From: Paenibacillus oleatilyticus
GTDB taxonomy: Bacteria; Bacillota; Bacilli; Paenibacillales; NBRC-103111
DNA length: 64,000 nt
Reading direction: 5' to 3'
NCBI RefSeq assembly: GCF_018998565.1
Contig: NZ_JAHNZO010000014.1
Coordinates: 62,001 to 126,000, forward strand
Position 1 is the stretch's first letter. Every line of letters starts with the position of its first letter. Shown here piece after piece: positions 32,863-41,617 of this stretch. The notes below the pieces were generated by a model that saw only the letters and a program-made list of their open reading frames with translations, had not been told where the DNA came from and made no database searches. The translations under genes and the position numbers were made by a program.

Positions 32863-33875
32863 ACGGTTTCCTCCTCTCTGGCTGTAGGCACACACGCTGA
32901 AAAGTTCAGACAGCGAACGTAATGGCCGCCGCCTACATTGGCGAGCTGCGGCGTCAGCCTCCGGCAATCGTCGCTGGCGCTCGGACAGCGTCCGGCAAAC
33001 CGGCAGCCGGTACGGGGCATATGGACAAGCGACGGGACGATGCCGCTAATCGATTTCAATCGTTCCTGCTCCTCGTCAAGACGGGGGAGCGATTGCAGAA
33101 GCAGCTGCAAATACGGATGCTTGGGCTCGTAGAAAATTTGCGTGACATGCCCTTGTTCCACGATTTGACCGGCGTACATGACAGCGACCGTATCGGCCAT
33201 CTCGGCGACAACGCCGAGGTCATGCGTGATCAAAATCATGGACATGCCTCGCTGCTGCTGAATATCTTTAAGCAGCTCAATAATTTGCGCTTGAATCGTG
33301 ACGTCCAGTGCGGTCGTCGGCTCGTCGGCGATCAGCAGCTTCGGGTTGCAGGCGATCGCCATCGCAATCATGACGCGCTGACGCATGCCGCCCGAGAGCT
33401 GATGCGGGTATTCGCCGACAATTCGCTCGGCATGAGGGATACCGACAGACTTAAGCAATTCGATGCTGCGTCTGCGTTTTTCTTTCTTGCTCATCACAAG
33501 ATGATTCCCCAGTACTTCCTCGATTTGATAGCCGACGGTAAATACCGGATTAAGCGCGGTCATCGGCTCTTGAAAAACCATTCCGATATCGCTGCCCCGC
33601 AGCTTGAGCAGTTCGTTCTCGGATAAATTCATCAGGTTCTTCCCGTCAAACCAGATTTCCCCGCTATCCATCCGGCTTATTTTCTTGGGCAGTAATTTCA
33701 TGATGGACAAGGACATGACGGATTTGCCGCAGCCGGATTCCCCGACGATGCCTAGTACCTGCCCGGGTAGCAAGCGTAGGGACACATCGTCGACCGCGCG
33801 ATAATAGTTCCCTTCAATGGAAAATCCTGCACTCAAATGGCGGATGTCAAGCAAGGCGCTCGACGGATTGTTCAT
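32859..33875 (-). CDS. appD: Oligopeptide ABC transporter ATPase
   Basis: The product (338 residues) is an OppD-type ATPase with Walker A GESGCGKSVMSLSI, signature LSGGMRQRVMIAMAI and Walker B LLIADEPTTALD. The C-terminal cysteine cluster is RTGCRFAGRCPSASDDC. It is the first gene of the operon, starting behind GAGGTGATC. A cre-like site lies 36-52 bases upstream. Confidence 0.9.
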   Translation of the reverse strand: MNNPSSALLDIRHLSAGFSIEGNYYRAVDDVSLRLLPGQVLGIVGESGCGKSVMSLSIMKLLPKKISRMDSGEIWFDGKNLMNLSENELLKLRGSDIGMVFQEPMTALNPVFTVGYQIEEVLGNHLVMSKKEKRRRSIELLKSVGIPHAERIVGEYPHQLSGGMRQRVMIAMAIACNPKLLIADEPTTALDVTIQAQIIELLKDIQQQRGMSMILITHDLGVVAEMADTVAVMYAGQIVEQGHVTQIFYEPKHPYLQLLLQSLPRLDEEQERLKSISGIVPSLVHMPRTGCRFAGRCPSASDDCRRLTPQLANVGGGHYVRCLNFSACVPTAREEETV

Positions 33876-33910
33876 AGGATCACCTCGAGAAGTTTGCCGA
33901 TTTGCAATGT

Positions 33911-33927
33911 TTGGAAAACGCTTCCAA
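33911..33927 (-). promoter_or_regulatory. cre-like site upstream of appD
   Basis: On the minus strand TGGAAGCGTTTTCC matches the CcpA-box pattern TGWNANCGNTNWCA with two mismatches. It lies 38-51 bases before the appD start codon, where CcpA would typically repress. The 6-bp outer arms TTGGAA/TTCCAA are palindromic. Confidence 0.45.
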
Positions 33928-34279
33928 TACTATGCCTGCCAGATTGCATTTTTGAAGACCGATAAATTGCTTATGTATTGGACTTAGGTGCTTTGAACGA
34001 TGGAAAGGGGATCGTCCCTGGATCATGACGTCGTATGGACGATCGTTACAGGTATGAGATTCGTGAGATGGTGTGTGCCGTGGAAAACGTCGTAGATGAT
34101 GTATTAAACCGTTGGCAAAAAATTGCGACAATTAAAAGCAATGACATTACTACACATTTTACATACACTACCTTTTTTTGTCACCCCCTTTTTTTGTTCG
34201 CATGAATTGTTGAATTTTATCGACGGCATGTTTTGTTTAGGAGAGATTAATATAACATCGCTTGTTAGCTATTAATACG
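33928..34279. other. Intergenic stretch upstream of the app operon
   Basis: This 350-base A+T-rich stretch presumably carries the app promoter. An 83-codon minus frame (33880-34131) has no ribosome site or recognisable content. I see no hairpin or repeat with a clear role. Confidence 0.4.
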
Positions 34280-34309
34280 TAAAAAAACCGCAAGGCTGTG
34301 CCCGCGGTC
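34280..34309 (-). terminator. Terminator of the VOC-family gene
   Basis: On the minus strand ACCGC and GCGGT arms enclose a GC-rich loop and are followed by seven T. Confidence 0.65.
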
Positions 34310-34329
34310 TGTATCATCTTTGTATGGGA

Positions 34330-34740
34330 TTAAGCTTGGCTCGCTTGAGTTTGGTTGGTGATCATCCAGATCACGCCGTACTTATCTTCGACCTGGCCGA
34401 ACAGGCTGCCCCAGAATGCCGGTTCCAGCGGGTGCTTTATGGTGCCGCCTTCCCCAAGCTTGGCAAATGCCTCGCGGGCTTCGGCTTCCGTCGGGAATTC
34501 CAGATTCAGTTGAATGCCGTTCCCATGGTTAAGCGGCTCGAAGACGGAATCGCTCATAAAGAAGTTAATTCCGCCGGCCATCACACACATATGCAGCACT
34601 TTGTCTTTCAGCGCTTCGCTTGCATCCGGAAGCTGTCCATGCGTCATCACGGACTGAATCTCTCCGCCAAGCGCGTTGATATAGAACTCCGCTTGAGCTC
34701 TTGCATCCTCTGAGACCAAAAAAGGTATAAGCTTCGCCAT
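34330..34740 (-). CDS. VOC-family (PhnB-like) protein
   Basis: The product (136 residues) is a PhnB-like vicinal-oxygen-chelate domain, often annotated as glyoxalase- or 3-demethylubiquinone methyltransferase-like. The family's hallmarks are LIPFLVSEDARAQAEFYINA at the start, GGINFFMSD in the middle and FWGSLFGQVEDKYGVIWMI at the end. ATG 34740 was chosen because AAAGGATG precedes it; an ATG at 34758 lacks a site. The enzymatic role is unknown. It is divergent from the AraC regulator. Confidence 0.85.
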   Translation of the reverse strand: MAKLIPFLVSEDARAQAEFYINALGGEIQSVMTHGQLPDASEALKDKVLHMCVMAGGINFFMSDSVFEPLNHGNGIQLNLEFPTEAEAREAFAKLGEGGTIKHPLEPAFWGSLFGQVEDKYGVIWMITNQTQASQA

Positions 34741-35012
34741 AATACAACATCCTTTCATCCGCTGGTTTTGATCGATTTCATCCTAAGTATAGCATTCCCC
34801 CGGATTTCAGGTTTCTTACGGATTGCGGTTTTGGCGAGAAGTCCGTTCTTTTAATCCTGACATATTATGTGACATTTCAAGACGAAAAAGAGGAAACAAG
34901 TTAAAATTTACTGTTCCATGCCTATAAAAATTATGATAATATGGAAGCGAACGTTTGTTCCTTAATGTGGAAGTGTTTGACTAGAGGAACGTGATTGGGA
35001 GGAAGTGAAGGA

Positions 35013-35810
35013 ATGGCGACCGACAAGTATCCGGAGATCGACGCGGTAATCGACTATATTCATCGGAATATTTATGACCCGCTGCCGCTTGCCCGCTTGG
35101 CCGCTTATGCAGGCTACAGTCCGTTTCATTTCACACGCATTTTTAAGGAAAGAATCGGCCTCCCGCCGTTGTATTATGTTTCTTCCCTTCGTCTGCAAAA
35201 GGCAAAAGACTTGCTGCTGCGCACGAATCTGAGCGTTCGCGATATCGGACTGGAGATCGGACAGCAGAGTCTGGGAACCTTTACAACGAGGTTTACCGAA
35301 CGGGTCGGCGTGACGCCGTCCGACTTCCGCAACTCGACACCTCAAGCGGACAGCCATTTCCGAACGTTACAGGGGCTCAGCGATTGGACATCGGGGCATC
35401 CCGTTATCGATCACTATGCCCGAATCGAAGGGACTGTGCAGGCGGAGGTCCCTTTTGAAGGCGTGATTTTGATCGGCTTGTTTCCGAAGCCGATTCCCGA
35501 AGGAATTCCGCTGCACGGCACGCTGCTTTCCTCGCTAGGGGAATTTTGCTTTACCGGCGTGAAGCCGGGCACCTATTATCTTATGGCCACATCGGTCTCC
35601 TGGGGGATGCAGGCGGTAGACTTTTTGCTCCCGCATAACACCTTGCGCACCCGTTCAAGGGAGCCGATTATCGTTCAGCCGTACTCCTCCGTTCCTTATC
35701 AGCAAGTGATGCTTCACGTCCCCCGGCTGGACGATCCGCCTATCCTCATTTCTTTACCCTTGTTGATGAACAGATTCTTAAGCGAGCGGCTGCAAGCGAC
35801 CTACCGCTAA
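35013..35810 (+). CDS. AraC-family transcriptional regulator
   Basis: The product (265 residues) has the DNA-binding domain at the N-terminus (residues about 8-105): DYIHRNIYDPLPLARLAAYA and DIGLEIGQQSLGTFTTRFTE are the two helix-turn-helix units. The C-terminal 150 residues form an unassigned ligand-like domain (VILIGLFPKPIPEGIPLHG). This order is seen in many Paenibacillus regulators. The gene stands alone and diverges from the VOC gene, which may be its target. Confidence 0.85.
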   Translation: MATDKYPEIDAVIDYIHRNIYDPLPLARLAAYAGYSPFHFTRIFKERIGLPPLYYVSSLRLQKAKDLLLRTNLSVRDIGLEIGQQSLGTFTTRFTERVGVTPSDFRNSTPQADSHFRTLQGLSDWTSGHPVIDHYARIEGTVQAEVPFEGVILIGLFPKPIPEGIPLHGTLLSSLGEFCFTGVKPGTYYLMATSVSWGMQAVDFLLPHNTLRTRSREPIIVQPYSSVPYQQVMLHVPRLDDPPILISLPLLMNRFLSERLQATYR

Positions 35811-35818
35811 GCGGAAAA

Positions 35819-35852
35819 GGCTCTATCCGTTGTTAGAACCTGATAGAGCCTA
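35819..35852. terminator. Inverted repeat after the AraC gene
   Basis: AGGCTCTATC (35819-35828) and GATAGAGCCT (35843-35852) pair perfectly. There is no clear T-run, so termination is only likely. Confidence 0.5.
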
Positions 35853-35887
35853 GATCGGCCCCTGACAGACGGCCTCTTAGGTCTGCC

Positions 35888-37387
35888 TTATTTTATAGTT
35901 TGACTCGAGCTGAGCACGCCGTCGGTGAAGTACAAATAATTGCCGCTGCCGATGCTCGAACCGCGGTATACCCATTGCTCGAACGTACCGAAGCTGCCGG
36001 TCGTTTTATTGATATCGTCCGGCTTACCCCAAGACATCAGGACTTGTTCCTGGGTCATACCGATCCTGACTTTTTGTTGGCGAATGACCGACTTCACGCT
36101 TTCCGGCCAATCGAATTGGGCCAGCGGATCGGAGACGAAGAACGATCTGCCAATGGCTTCGACCGAATCGAAATTAAACTGGACGTTCTTGCTCCCGTTG
36201 CTTAAGACGACGGTCGGACCGCTGTAGCTGATGACGGCCAACTGCTCGAATCTTTCGAATCCGCCGTTCTTGGCGCCATCGCTGCTGCGGGGCAGGGAAT
36301 CTACCCAGAGGTTCGGATATTTCTTCCATATCGCTTCGGCGTCCGAATCGAGTCTCAGCTTTTTGATTCCATCGGAAATAATATTTTGGTTGCCCCAAGT
36401 ATTGTTTTTCGACAAGTTCCCGACGGTGAGATCTACCCGCTGCTGCTCTCCCCAAACAATTTTCATGTCCATATAATCCGTCAAAAAGACAAGCGGCACA
36501 TAAATGACATCGTTCTCCGAGATCGGAGGAAAGTCCAGACGTACCGTGTGCGAGTCCATCTTGCCTCCGTAATACGTCAGCAGGTTGCTATTGGCACGCA
36601 GCAGCAAAATGCGGCTCGGATGATTGATCCGGATGACCCCGTCTACGGCTTGGGCCGATGCGTTCACCTTGCCAAGTACGGCCCACAGAGGCACATAGAC
36701 GGCGTTATTGCGAACGATCGGAGCATAATCCGACTTCAAGTAGCTTCCGTTAATGTAGATTTTATAGCCTTCGGTTCCCGGGGGCGCTTCTTCCCGGACC
36801 GGTTTTCCGTCCTTCCATTGGCCCTCAAACCATTTTTCGCCATAGATGGAGGTTCCTTTAGCGGCAAAGCCTTTCCCGTCGGGCAGACCGTTCTTCATCT
36901 CGCCATCGTACACAAGCGGCACGCCGTCCAGCTCGAAATACGGCCGGGAGATAATATACATATCTTTCTCCTTGGTGTCGATATGCGTCGATTGGGCCTC
37001 GGTGTTCCATTCCACCTTGGCGCCGAAGGCTTCTGCCACGAAACGGATGGGAACGAACGTTTGTCCGTCCTTAATCTGCGGCGGGACATCAAGCGTCTGG
37101 GACTTGCCGTTCACCTGAACGGTCGGGTCGCCGATTTTTAATTGGATGTTCGTACTGCCTTTCGTCAGGGTGATCGATTTCGTGCTTTCCTCCCAGCTCA
37201 GCTTGGCTCCGAATTCGTCGGAGATATCGCGCAGCGGGACAAGCACTCTTCCGTCTACTTGAATGCCGATATCCATATTGACGCCAGGTTTGGTGCTGTT
37301 CGCGGCAAAAGCGGGGACAGCCGTAACGAGCATGGCGGAAGCGAGCGTAGCGGAAACGGTTTGGGACAGCCGAAATTTGATTTTCAT
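35888..37387 (-). CDS. Secreted protein with stalk domains, a MORN-like repeat and a BamE-like tail
   Basis: The product (499 residues) has a signal peptide ending AVPAFA. The N-terminal third is a copper-amine-oxidase-type stalk domain (VPLRDISDEFGAKLSWE, VPIRFVAEAFGAKVEWN). A MORN-like repeat follows (YDGEMKNGLPDGKGFA, FEGQWKDGK), then a second stalk pair. The last 60 residues (VRIGMTQEQVLMSWGKPDDI, GNYLYFTDGVLSS) look like the SmpA/BamE fold. It is probably a wall-associated surface protein; ATG 37387 follows AAAGGAG. Confidence 0.75.
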   Translation of the reverse strand: MKIKFRLSQTVSATLASAMLVTAVPAFAANSTKPGVNMDIGIQVDGRVLVPLRDISDEFGAKLSWEESTKSITLTKGSTNIQLKIGDPTVQVNGKSQTLDVPPQIKDGQTFVPIRFVAEAFGAKVEWNTEAQSTHIDTKEKDMYIISRPYFELDGVPLVYDGEMKNGLPDGKGFAAKGTSIYGEKWFEGQWKDGKPVREEAPPGTEGYKIYINGSYLKSDYAPIVRNNAVYVPLWAVLGKVNASAQAVDGVIRINHPSRILLLRANSNLLTYYGGKMDSHTVRLDFPPISENDVIYVPLVFLTDYMDMKIVWGEQQRVDLTVGNLSKNNTWGNQNIISDGIKKLRLDSDAEAIWKKYPNLWVDSLPRSSDGAKNGGFERFEQLAVISYSGPTVVLSNGSKNVQFNFDSVEAIGRSFFVSDPLAQFDWPESVKSVIRQQKVRIGMTQEQVLMSWGKPDDINKTTGSFGTFEQWVYRGSSIGSGNYLYFTDGVLSSSQTIK

Positions 37388-37574
37388 AGCGGGTTGCTCC
37401 TTTGGGTGAGTTTTCGGTGGGAATAACAAAATATTACAAATAGTATAAGAGTTATTTCCTGCATTGTCGACAATTTTCTAGGAAATTCGACTTAACCTAC
37501 CGGGAAAATAAAGAGATTTTTAGGAAATTTGTCGTATCTTATCGGTTAATACGGCACAACATGGAAAATGTTGC

Positions 37575-37616
37575 AAAAAAAGCCCGCCATCATAGAATGG
37601 CAGACTTTTCGGGCTT
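37575..37616 (-). terminator. Terminator of the M48 peptidase gene
   Basis: On the minus strand AAGCCCG and CGGGCTT pair and a run of seven T follows. Confidence 0.75.
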
Positions 37617-37639
37617 GGATTCGCTGCCCGTCGGTTCCT

Positions 37640-38440
37640 TCAGGAGGCGAAGGACTCCCGCTCGAAGGCGGGCGAGGCATAGCCGAACAGCTGCGGCTGC
37701 GCCTGCATCAGCTCCATTTGCTCGATGCGCTTGGGCAGCGGCGGATGGGTCGACAGGGCGTAGCTGAACCAGACGAAGAAGCCCGTTTCCTTGCGGCTCT
37801 CGGCGACGTATTCGGCGACGTTCACCTTGGCGTACATCGTTCGGCCGATGGCCAGAATGGTCAGGGCGGAGATGGCCGCCGGGGCGTTCCCCGTATACGC
37901 CGCCGCCATCCGGTCGCAGGTATATTCGCAGGCTCTCGAATAAGCTTTGCCCAGGAAAGGCATCCATTGGGCGGGCAGCAGCAGCAGGCTTTTGGCCATA
38001 TGATTCCGCTTGATATGCGCCAATTCGTGCGCGATGACGTAAGCCAGCTCGTCTTCTTCGTTGTCGGCCATTTCGAACAATTCGGAGTACAGCACAATGA
38101 AATTGCGGCCGAAAAAACGCGAGGCGAAAGCGTTCAGCATCCCGTCCGATTGAAGAACAAACACGTCGGGAACCTGCCGGATATCCATTCGCTCGCACAG
38201 CTCGCGCACCTTCCGATGCACGGCAGGGAACTGATGCTCCGTCAGCTTGACCCCGTTGCTTCGGATGTGGCCGATCATAAGGCCGTGGAGGAAAAACGTG
38301 ACGCCAAGACCGATCAATAGATAAAAGATGCCGATGAGCGAAACGATCAGCCCGAAATAGACCATGATGCTAAAGAGCAGGCTGATAATGAAGTACGACG
38401 TTTCTTTGCTGTGAATTAACCGCGGATTCATGGGGTTCAT
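37640..38440 (-). CDS. M48-family (HtpX-like) membrane metalloprotease
   Basis: The product (266 residues) has two N-terminal membrane helices, the zinc motif HELAHIKRNH, and the third ligand in SRACEYTCDRMAA downstream (ACEYTCD-type glutamate). A Gly/Ser-free tail follows. It should degrade damaged or misfolded membrane proteins, like HtpX and YfgC relatives. The start is ATG 38440 behind AAAAGGAAC. It ends just before its own terminator. Confidence 0.87.
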   Translation of the reverse strand: MNPMNPRLIHSKETSYFIISLLFSIMVYFGLIVSLIGIFYLLIGLGVTFFLHGLMIGHIRSNGVKLTEHQFPAVHRKVRELCERMDIRQVPDVFVLQSDGMLNAFASRFFGRNFIVLYSELFEMADNEEDELAYVIAHELAHIKRNHMAKSLLLLPAQWMPFLGKAYSRACEYTCDRMAAAYTGNAPAAISALTILAIGRTMYAKVNVAEYVAESRKETGFFVWFSYALSTHPPLPKRIEQMELMQAQPQLFGYASPAFERESFAS

Positions 38441-38501
38441 GCAGTGTTCGTTCCTTTTCTAAGATGAATAATGTGCCGTGTATTCAAGGCTCATTTGTAA
38501 T

Positions 38502-38595
38502 TGTCGGCATTGCTCCGCGTTTTGTTTAGACATTATTGGAAATCTCGCCCGGATGCGGGGATGCGGGGAATACCAGCCTGTGGAAGCTAGTCCGA
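38502..38595 (-). pseudogene. Decayed fragment of a DUF5367 gene with internal deletion
   Basis: The first half (38502-38553) aligns with 39729-39780, the 3' end of the intact DUF5367 gene. The second half (38547-38593) aligns with 39850-39897 at about 85 percent identity. The join lies in GCCCGGA, which is present at both ends of the missing 76 bases in the intact gene. This is a remnant of a duplicated copy that lost a segment by recombination between short direct repeats. No start or ribosome site remains. Confidence 0.7.
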
Positions 38596-38611
38596 TCGTT
38601 GAAAATATTCG

Positions 38612-38663
38612 TTGCCGGACCGGTGCGAGTCATGTAAGATGTTGGATATGATAATGATTATCA
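38612..38663 (+). promoter_or_regulatory. Promoter with perfect Fur box
   Basis: TTGCCG (38612-38617), 17 bases and TAAGAT (38635-38640) predict a start near 38647. TGATAATGATTATCA (38649-38663) is a perfect 7-1-7 Fur inverted repeat covering +3 to +17. Iron repression is expected. Confidence 0.85.
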
Positions 38664-38683
38664 ATCTCATAGTGGAGGAAATT

Positions 38684-39664
38684 ATGCTGTCTGTCAAAAA
38701 AGTGATTTCCCTAATCGGCGCCTTGATTCTGATGGCCTCTCTGCTGCTGGCTTGCGCCAGTACTACGGGCACTCCGGACGCTGCCGGGCAAGGCCAAGAA
38801 TCTGCCAATAAGGAAGCGGCGACCCGATTGTTTAAAGATGCCAAGGGCCGCGAGGTACCCATTCCGGCCGCCCCTCAAAGGGCCGTCGTCCATTATTATG
38901 CCGCCGAGGCGATCTCTTTGGGCGTAAAGCCGGTCGCTACGAATTGGATCAATGCCAATCTGATTCTGACCAAGGATCAGCTGCAGGGGATCGAAGATAT
39001 CGGAGGGGAGGGAGTGAACCCCAATGTGGAGAAAGTCCTTTCGCTCAGCCCGGATCTTATTATTGTCCCCGATTTTCTGGAGCAGACCAGCTTGGATGCC
39101 TTATCCAAGGTAGCTCCTACCGTAGCGGTGAGCTATACGGACGATGTTTTTACGCGAATGAAGACGATGGGCGACGTGCTGGGAAAAAGCAAGGAAGCGG
39201 AAGCCTGGACGGCCCGGTACAAAGCAAAAGCCCAGCAGAAGCGGGAGCAGCTCAAGCCTTACATCAAGGAGGGCGAAACGGCTTCGGCCTTCGTCTTTTT
39301 CCAGGATAAGCTGCTCTATGTGTACGGGAATCAGCGGCTTAGCTCCACGCTCTACGATGCGCTCGGATTTTCGCGTCCGGAGAAAGTGGCGGCTCTTTTT
39401 AAAGATAAGCCGACCCTTCTGTGGCAGTCGATCTCGAATGAAGCGCTGCCCGACTATGCCGGAGACCGGATTTTCCTAGTCACGCTGGACCATAACGAGA
39501 ACGCCAAAAAAGGGGCGGAGGAGCTCATGAATAGCCCCGTATGGCGCAACCTCCCCGCGGTGAAAAATGGGAAAGCCTATGTGGTCGGCAACAAATGGTC
39601 GTTTTACGATCCGGTTACCTTAGATTGGTTGCTCGACGAGATGCCGAAGCTCATGATGAAATAG
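38684..39664 (+). CDS. Iron-siderophore-binding lipoprotein
   Basis: The product (326 residues) has a lipoprotein signal peptide ending LLAC and a class III (helical-backbone) siderophore-binding body: EVPIPAAPQRAVVHYYAAEAI, LSLSPDLIIVPDFLE and DRIFLVTLDHNENAKKGAE. ATG 38684 follows GGAGGAAATT. The gene is monocistronic with no permease or ATPase next to it, so it must share those of another system, possibly the FecCD permeases at 60295-62354. A perfect Fur box precedes it. Confidence 0.88.
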   Translation: MLSVKKVISLIGALILMASLLLACASTTGTPDAAGQGQESANKEAATRLFKDAKGREVPIPAAPQRAVVHYYAAEAISLGVKPVATNWINANLILTKDQLQGIEDIGGEGVNPNVEKVLSLSPDLIIVPDFLEQTSLDALSKVAPTVAVSYTDDVFTRMKTMGDVLGKSKEAEAWTARYKAKAQQKREQLKPYIKEGETASAFVFFQDKLLYVYGNQRLSSTLYDALGFSRPEKVAALFKDKPTLLWQSISNEALPDYAGDRIFLVTLDHNENAKKGAEELMNSPVWRNLPAVKNGKAYVVGNKWSFYDPVTLDWLLDEMPKLMMK

Positions 39665-39736
39665 CAGGCGTACCGCACCGTGGGGAATAAGCTTTTAGGC
39701 CTCGATTAAAGCAGCCTCCCGTTTCATCTGTCGGCA

Positions 39737-40138
39737 TTACCGCGCGTTGTGTTTAAACGATAATCGAAATTTCGCCCGGAGCGCCGGAAGCATGCCCCCA
39801 AGCAGAATCAGGGAATAGGCCCACAGCAGCCAGGCGGAAAATAAATAGAGCCCGGATACGGGGATGGCGGGAAATACCAGCGTGTGGAAGCTTGTGCTGA
39901 CGATATCCAGCAGCATCCCCGGAAGAGCCAGAAGCAGCGCAGCCAAGGGCCGCTCCGCCGGAGCGGCTTTGCCCCACGCGAAAGACAGCTTCAGCAAAAG
40001 CGCAACGACAGGGACGACCCCGATAAACGTGACCCACAGCAGAGGGGTATGGGGGGCAAGCAGCTCCGCTCCCCATAAGCGAAAGACAGCGGTCGCCGCC
40101 AGCCACACGACAAAACCGATAACGGCAAACAAAGGCAC
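39737..40138 (-). CDS. DUF5367-family membrane protein
   Basis: The product (133 residues) has four hydrophobic helices and the DUF5367 plan (FAVIGFVVWLAATAVFRLWG at the start, SWHTLVFPAIP-like TSFHTLVFPAIPVSG later). I chose GTG 40138 because GGAGGAGG lies seven bases upstream; an ATG further upstream has no such site. It is co-transcribed with the TetR repressor (37-base gap) and is probably its regulated target. The function of the family is unknown. A decayed copy lies at 38502-38595. Confidence 0.75.
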   Translation of the reverse strand: MPLFAVIGFVVWLAATAVFRLWGAELLAPHTPLLWVTFIGVVPVVALLLKLSFAWGKAAPAERPLAALLLALPGMLLDIVSTSFHTLVFPAIPVSGLYLFSAWLLWAYSLILLGGMLPALRAKFRLSFKHNAR

Positions 40139-40175
40139 GAAAGCCTCCTCCTTTCTGGAATGAATGTTAATGTGT

Positions 40176-40760
40176 TCATTCGGCTGCGATTCGGGCAAGG
40201 AGCGCCGACAGCTCCGCATAAATCTTCTCCGACTCGAAGTCCGGATTGATTAAGGCCTGCAGGGCAAGACCGTCGATCAGCGCGTTGGCAAGAATCCCCC
40301 AGCTTTCCAAGGATACGATGGAGCGGGTGGAAGCGGGCAGCCACCCGTCCAGCAATTCGGCGGCCTGCGCATTTTCCTTCTCCAGCAATCGGCCGAGCTG
40401 CTTCAGCATCTCTTCGTTTTGAAGGCTGTGGACGACGAGCGAGAAAAACAGCGTGTGGTAGAATGATCGATAAGCGGCGCGCTCGCGGGCCCCGGCCAGC
40501 GCTTGAAGAATAGAGGCCAGCCGGTCTTCGCCAGCCGTTTGAGCGGGCTGCACAACCTTCCACGAGGCGTCGCAGAGCGATTGAACGATTTCGAACAGCA
40601 GCAGCTCCTTCGTCTTGAAATGATAGTAGACGGTTCCCTGCGTGACCCCGGCTCCTTCGGCCACCGCCTTGAGCGTCAATTTGTCGATGCCCTTGTCCCG
40701 GATGCACCGTTTCGCAGACTCGATCAGCTCCTGCTTGCTGATGCCGTTGGGCTTGGCCAA
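40176..40760 (-). CDS. TetR-family repressor
   Basis: The product (194 residues) has the TetR helix-turn-helix near its start (SKQELIESAKRCIRDKGIDK, LKAVAEGAGVTQGTVYYHFK) and a helical ligand domain. An inverted repeat 19 bases upstream of the start codon is a convincing operator. It probably represses itself and the DUF5367 gene in response to an unknown compound. Confidence 0.9.
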   Translation of the reverse strand: MAKPNGISKQELIESAKRCIRDKGIDKLTLKAVAEGAGVTQGTVYYHFKTKELLLFEIVQSLCDASWKVVQPAQTAGEDRLASILQALAGARERAAYRSFYHTLFFSLVVHSLQNEEMLKQLGRLLEKENAQAAELLDGWLPASTRSIVSLESWGILANALIDGLALQALINPDFESEKIYAELSALLARIAAE

Positions 40761-40778
40761 GTGAATCCCTCCTGTCTT

Positions 40779-40798
40779 AGTTAGTTGAATGACTAACT
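40779..40798. promoter_or_regulatory. TetR-type operator
   Basis: AGTTAGT (40779-40785) and ACTAACT (40792-40798) form a perfect 7-bp inverted repeat with 6-bp spacing, directly upstream of the repressor gene. Confidence 0.7.
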
Positions 40799-40940
40799 TG
40801 TAGACTCATTTACCCAAAAGATGGAAAATTGTAAATGAAGGATCGCGAGGCGGGTGCCGGAGAATACCGTTCAAGCGCGCGGAATGATATAATCGTGTTG
40901 GATTGAACAGATCCAGCAGACCAGGGAGAGGGATGATGAC

Positions 40941-41561
40941 ATGTTTGGGAAAGTAGCCGCCGACATCTTGGGAATCAGTGACATCGGATCGGTCATTAAA
41001 CAGCAGGATTACGACAAGGTTGACTCCGACGATTACGTGATGCACGAAGACAACGAGAAAATTTACTTCCTTATCAAGTCCAAGACGGACGAATACTGCT
41101 TCACTAATCTTGCACTGATCCATCTGGACGGCACGAGCGCCATCAGCAAGAAGCGCACGCTCCACCGCTACAGCTACAGCACCTACAGCATCTCGGACGT
41201 TCTGCTGGAAACGGCGGGAACGGTGGATCTGGACGTCGAAATTAAATTTACGATGGGCTCCGGTTCGGCAGCGTTCTCCATCGATGTGCATAAGAAGCAT
41301 ATTGCCGAGGTCAAAGACCTGTACAAAGCGCTCATCAAAATTTCCGAGCTCACGCATGAGAACGAAGTGGCGATGGCGTACGCGAAGGAAAGTCTCGAAC
41401 TGGCGTCCTCTACCTTGAACCGCGTGGTCAAGCACGACATCGATACCGCCGGGCAGTTCAAGGAAATCAACCAAGCGGCATTCGATTGGCTGACCGGTGC
41501 CCGCAAGCAGTATAAAATCAAAGACTTCGGCTTCGTGTTCGAGAAGTATATTAATCAATAA
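40941..41561 (+). CDS. Bacterial PH-domain protein (YvbH-like)
   Basis: The 206-residue protein has an N-terminal bacterial PH domain (residues about 10-120, with DSDDYVMHEDNEKIYFLIKS and TDEYCFTNLALIHLDGTSAI) and the C-terminal helical oligomerisation extension seen in YvbH. It has no membrane segment. It is monocistronic and ends at a terminator. The role is unknown; B. subtilis YvbH is a PH-domain protein of no defined job. Confidence 0.85.
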   Translation: MFGKVAADILGISDIGSVIKQQDYDKVDSDDYVMHEDNEKIYFLIKSKTDEYCFTNLALIHLDGTSAISKKRTLHRYSYSTYSISDVLLETAGTVDLDVEIKFTMGSGSAAFSIDVHKKHIAEVKDLYKALIKISELTHENEVAMAYAKESLELASSTLNRVVKHDIDTAGQFKEINQAAFDWLTGARKQYKIKDFGFVFEKYINQ

Positions 41562-41563
41562 AA

Positions 41564-41602
41564 GAGAGCACCGCGTCCGGAATGGGGAGGCGGTGCTCTT
41601 TC
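41564..41602 (+). terminator. Terminator of the PH-domain gene
   Basis: GAGCACCGC (41567-41575) and GCGGTGCTC (41590-41598) pair perfectly and are followed by TTTCTC. Confidence 0.75.
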
Positions 41603-41617
41603 TCGTTATGACGGAAG

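Noticed and set aside
33880-34131. 83-codon minus frame upstream of appD
   Set aside because: Overlaps the cre-like promoter region, lacks a ribosome site and shows no recognisable sequence.
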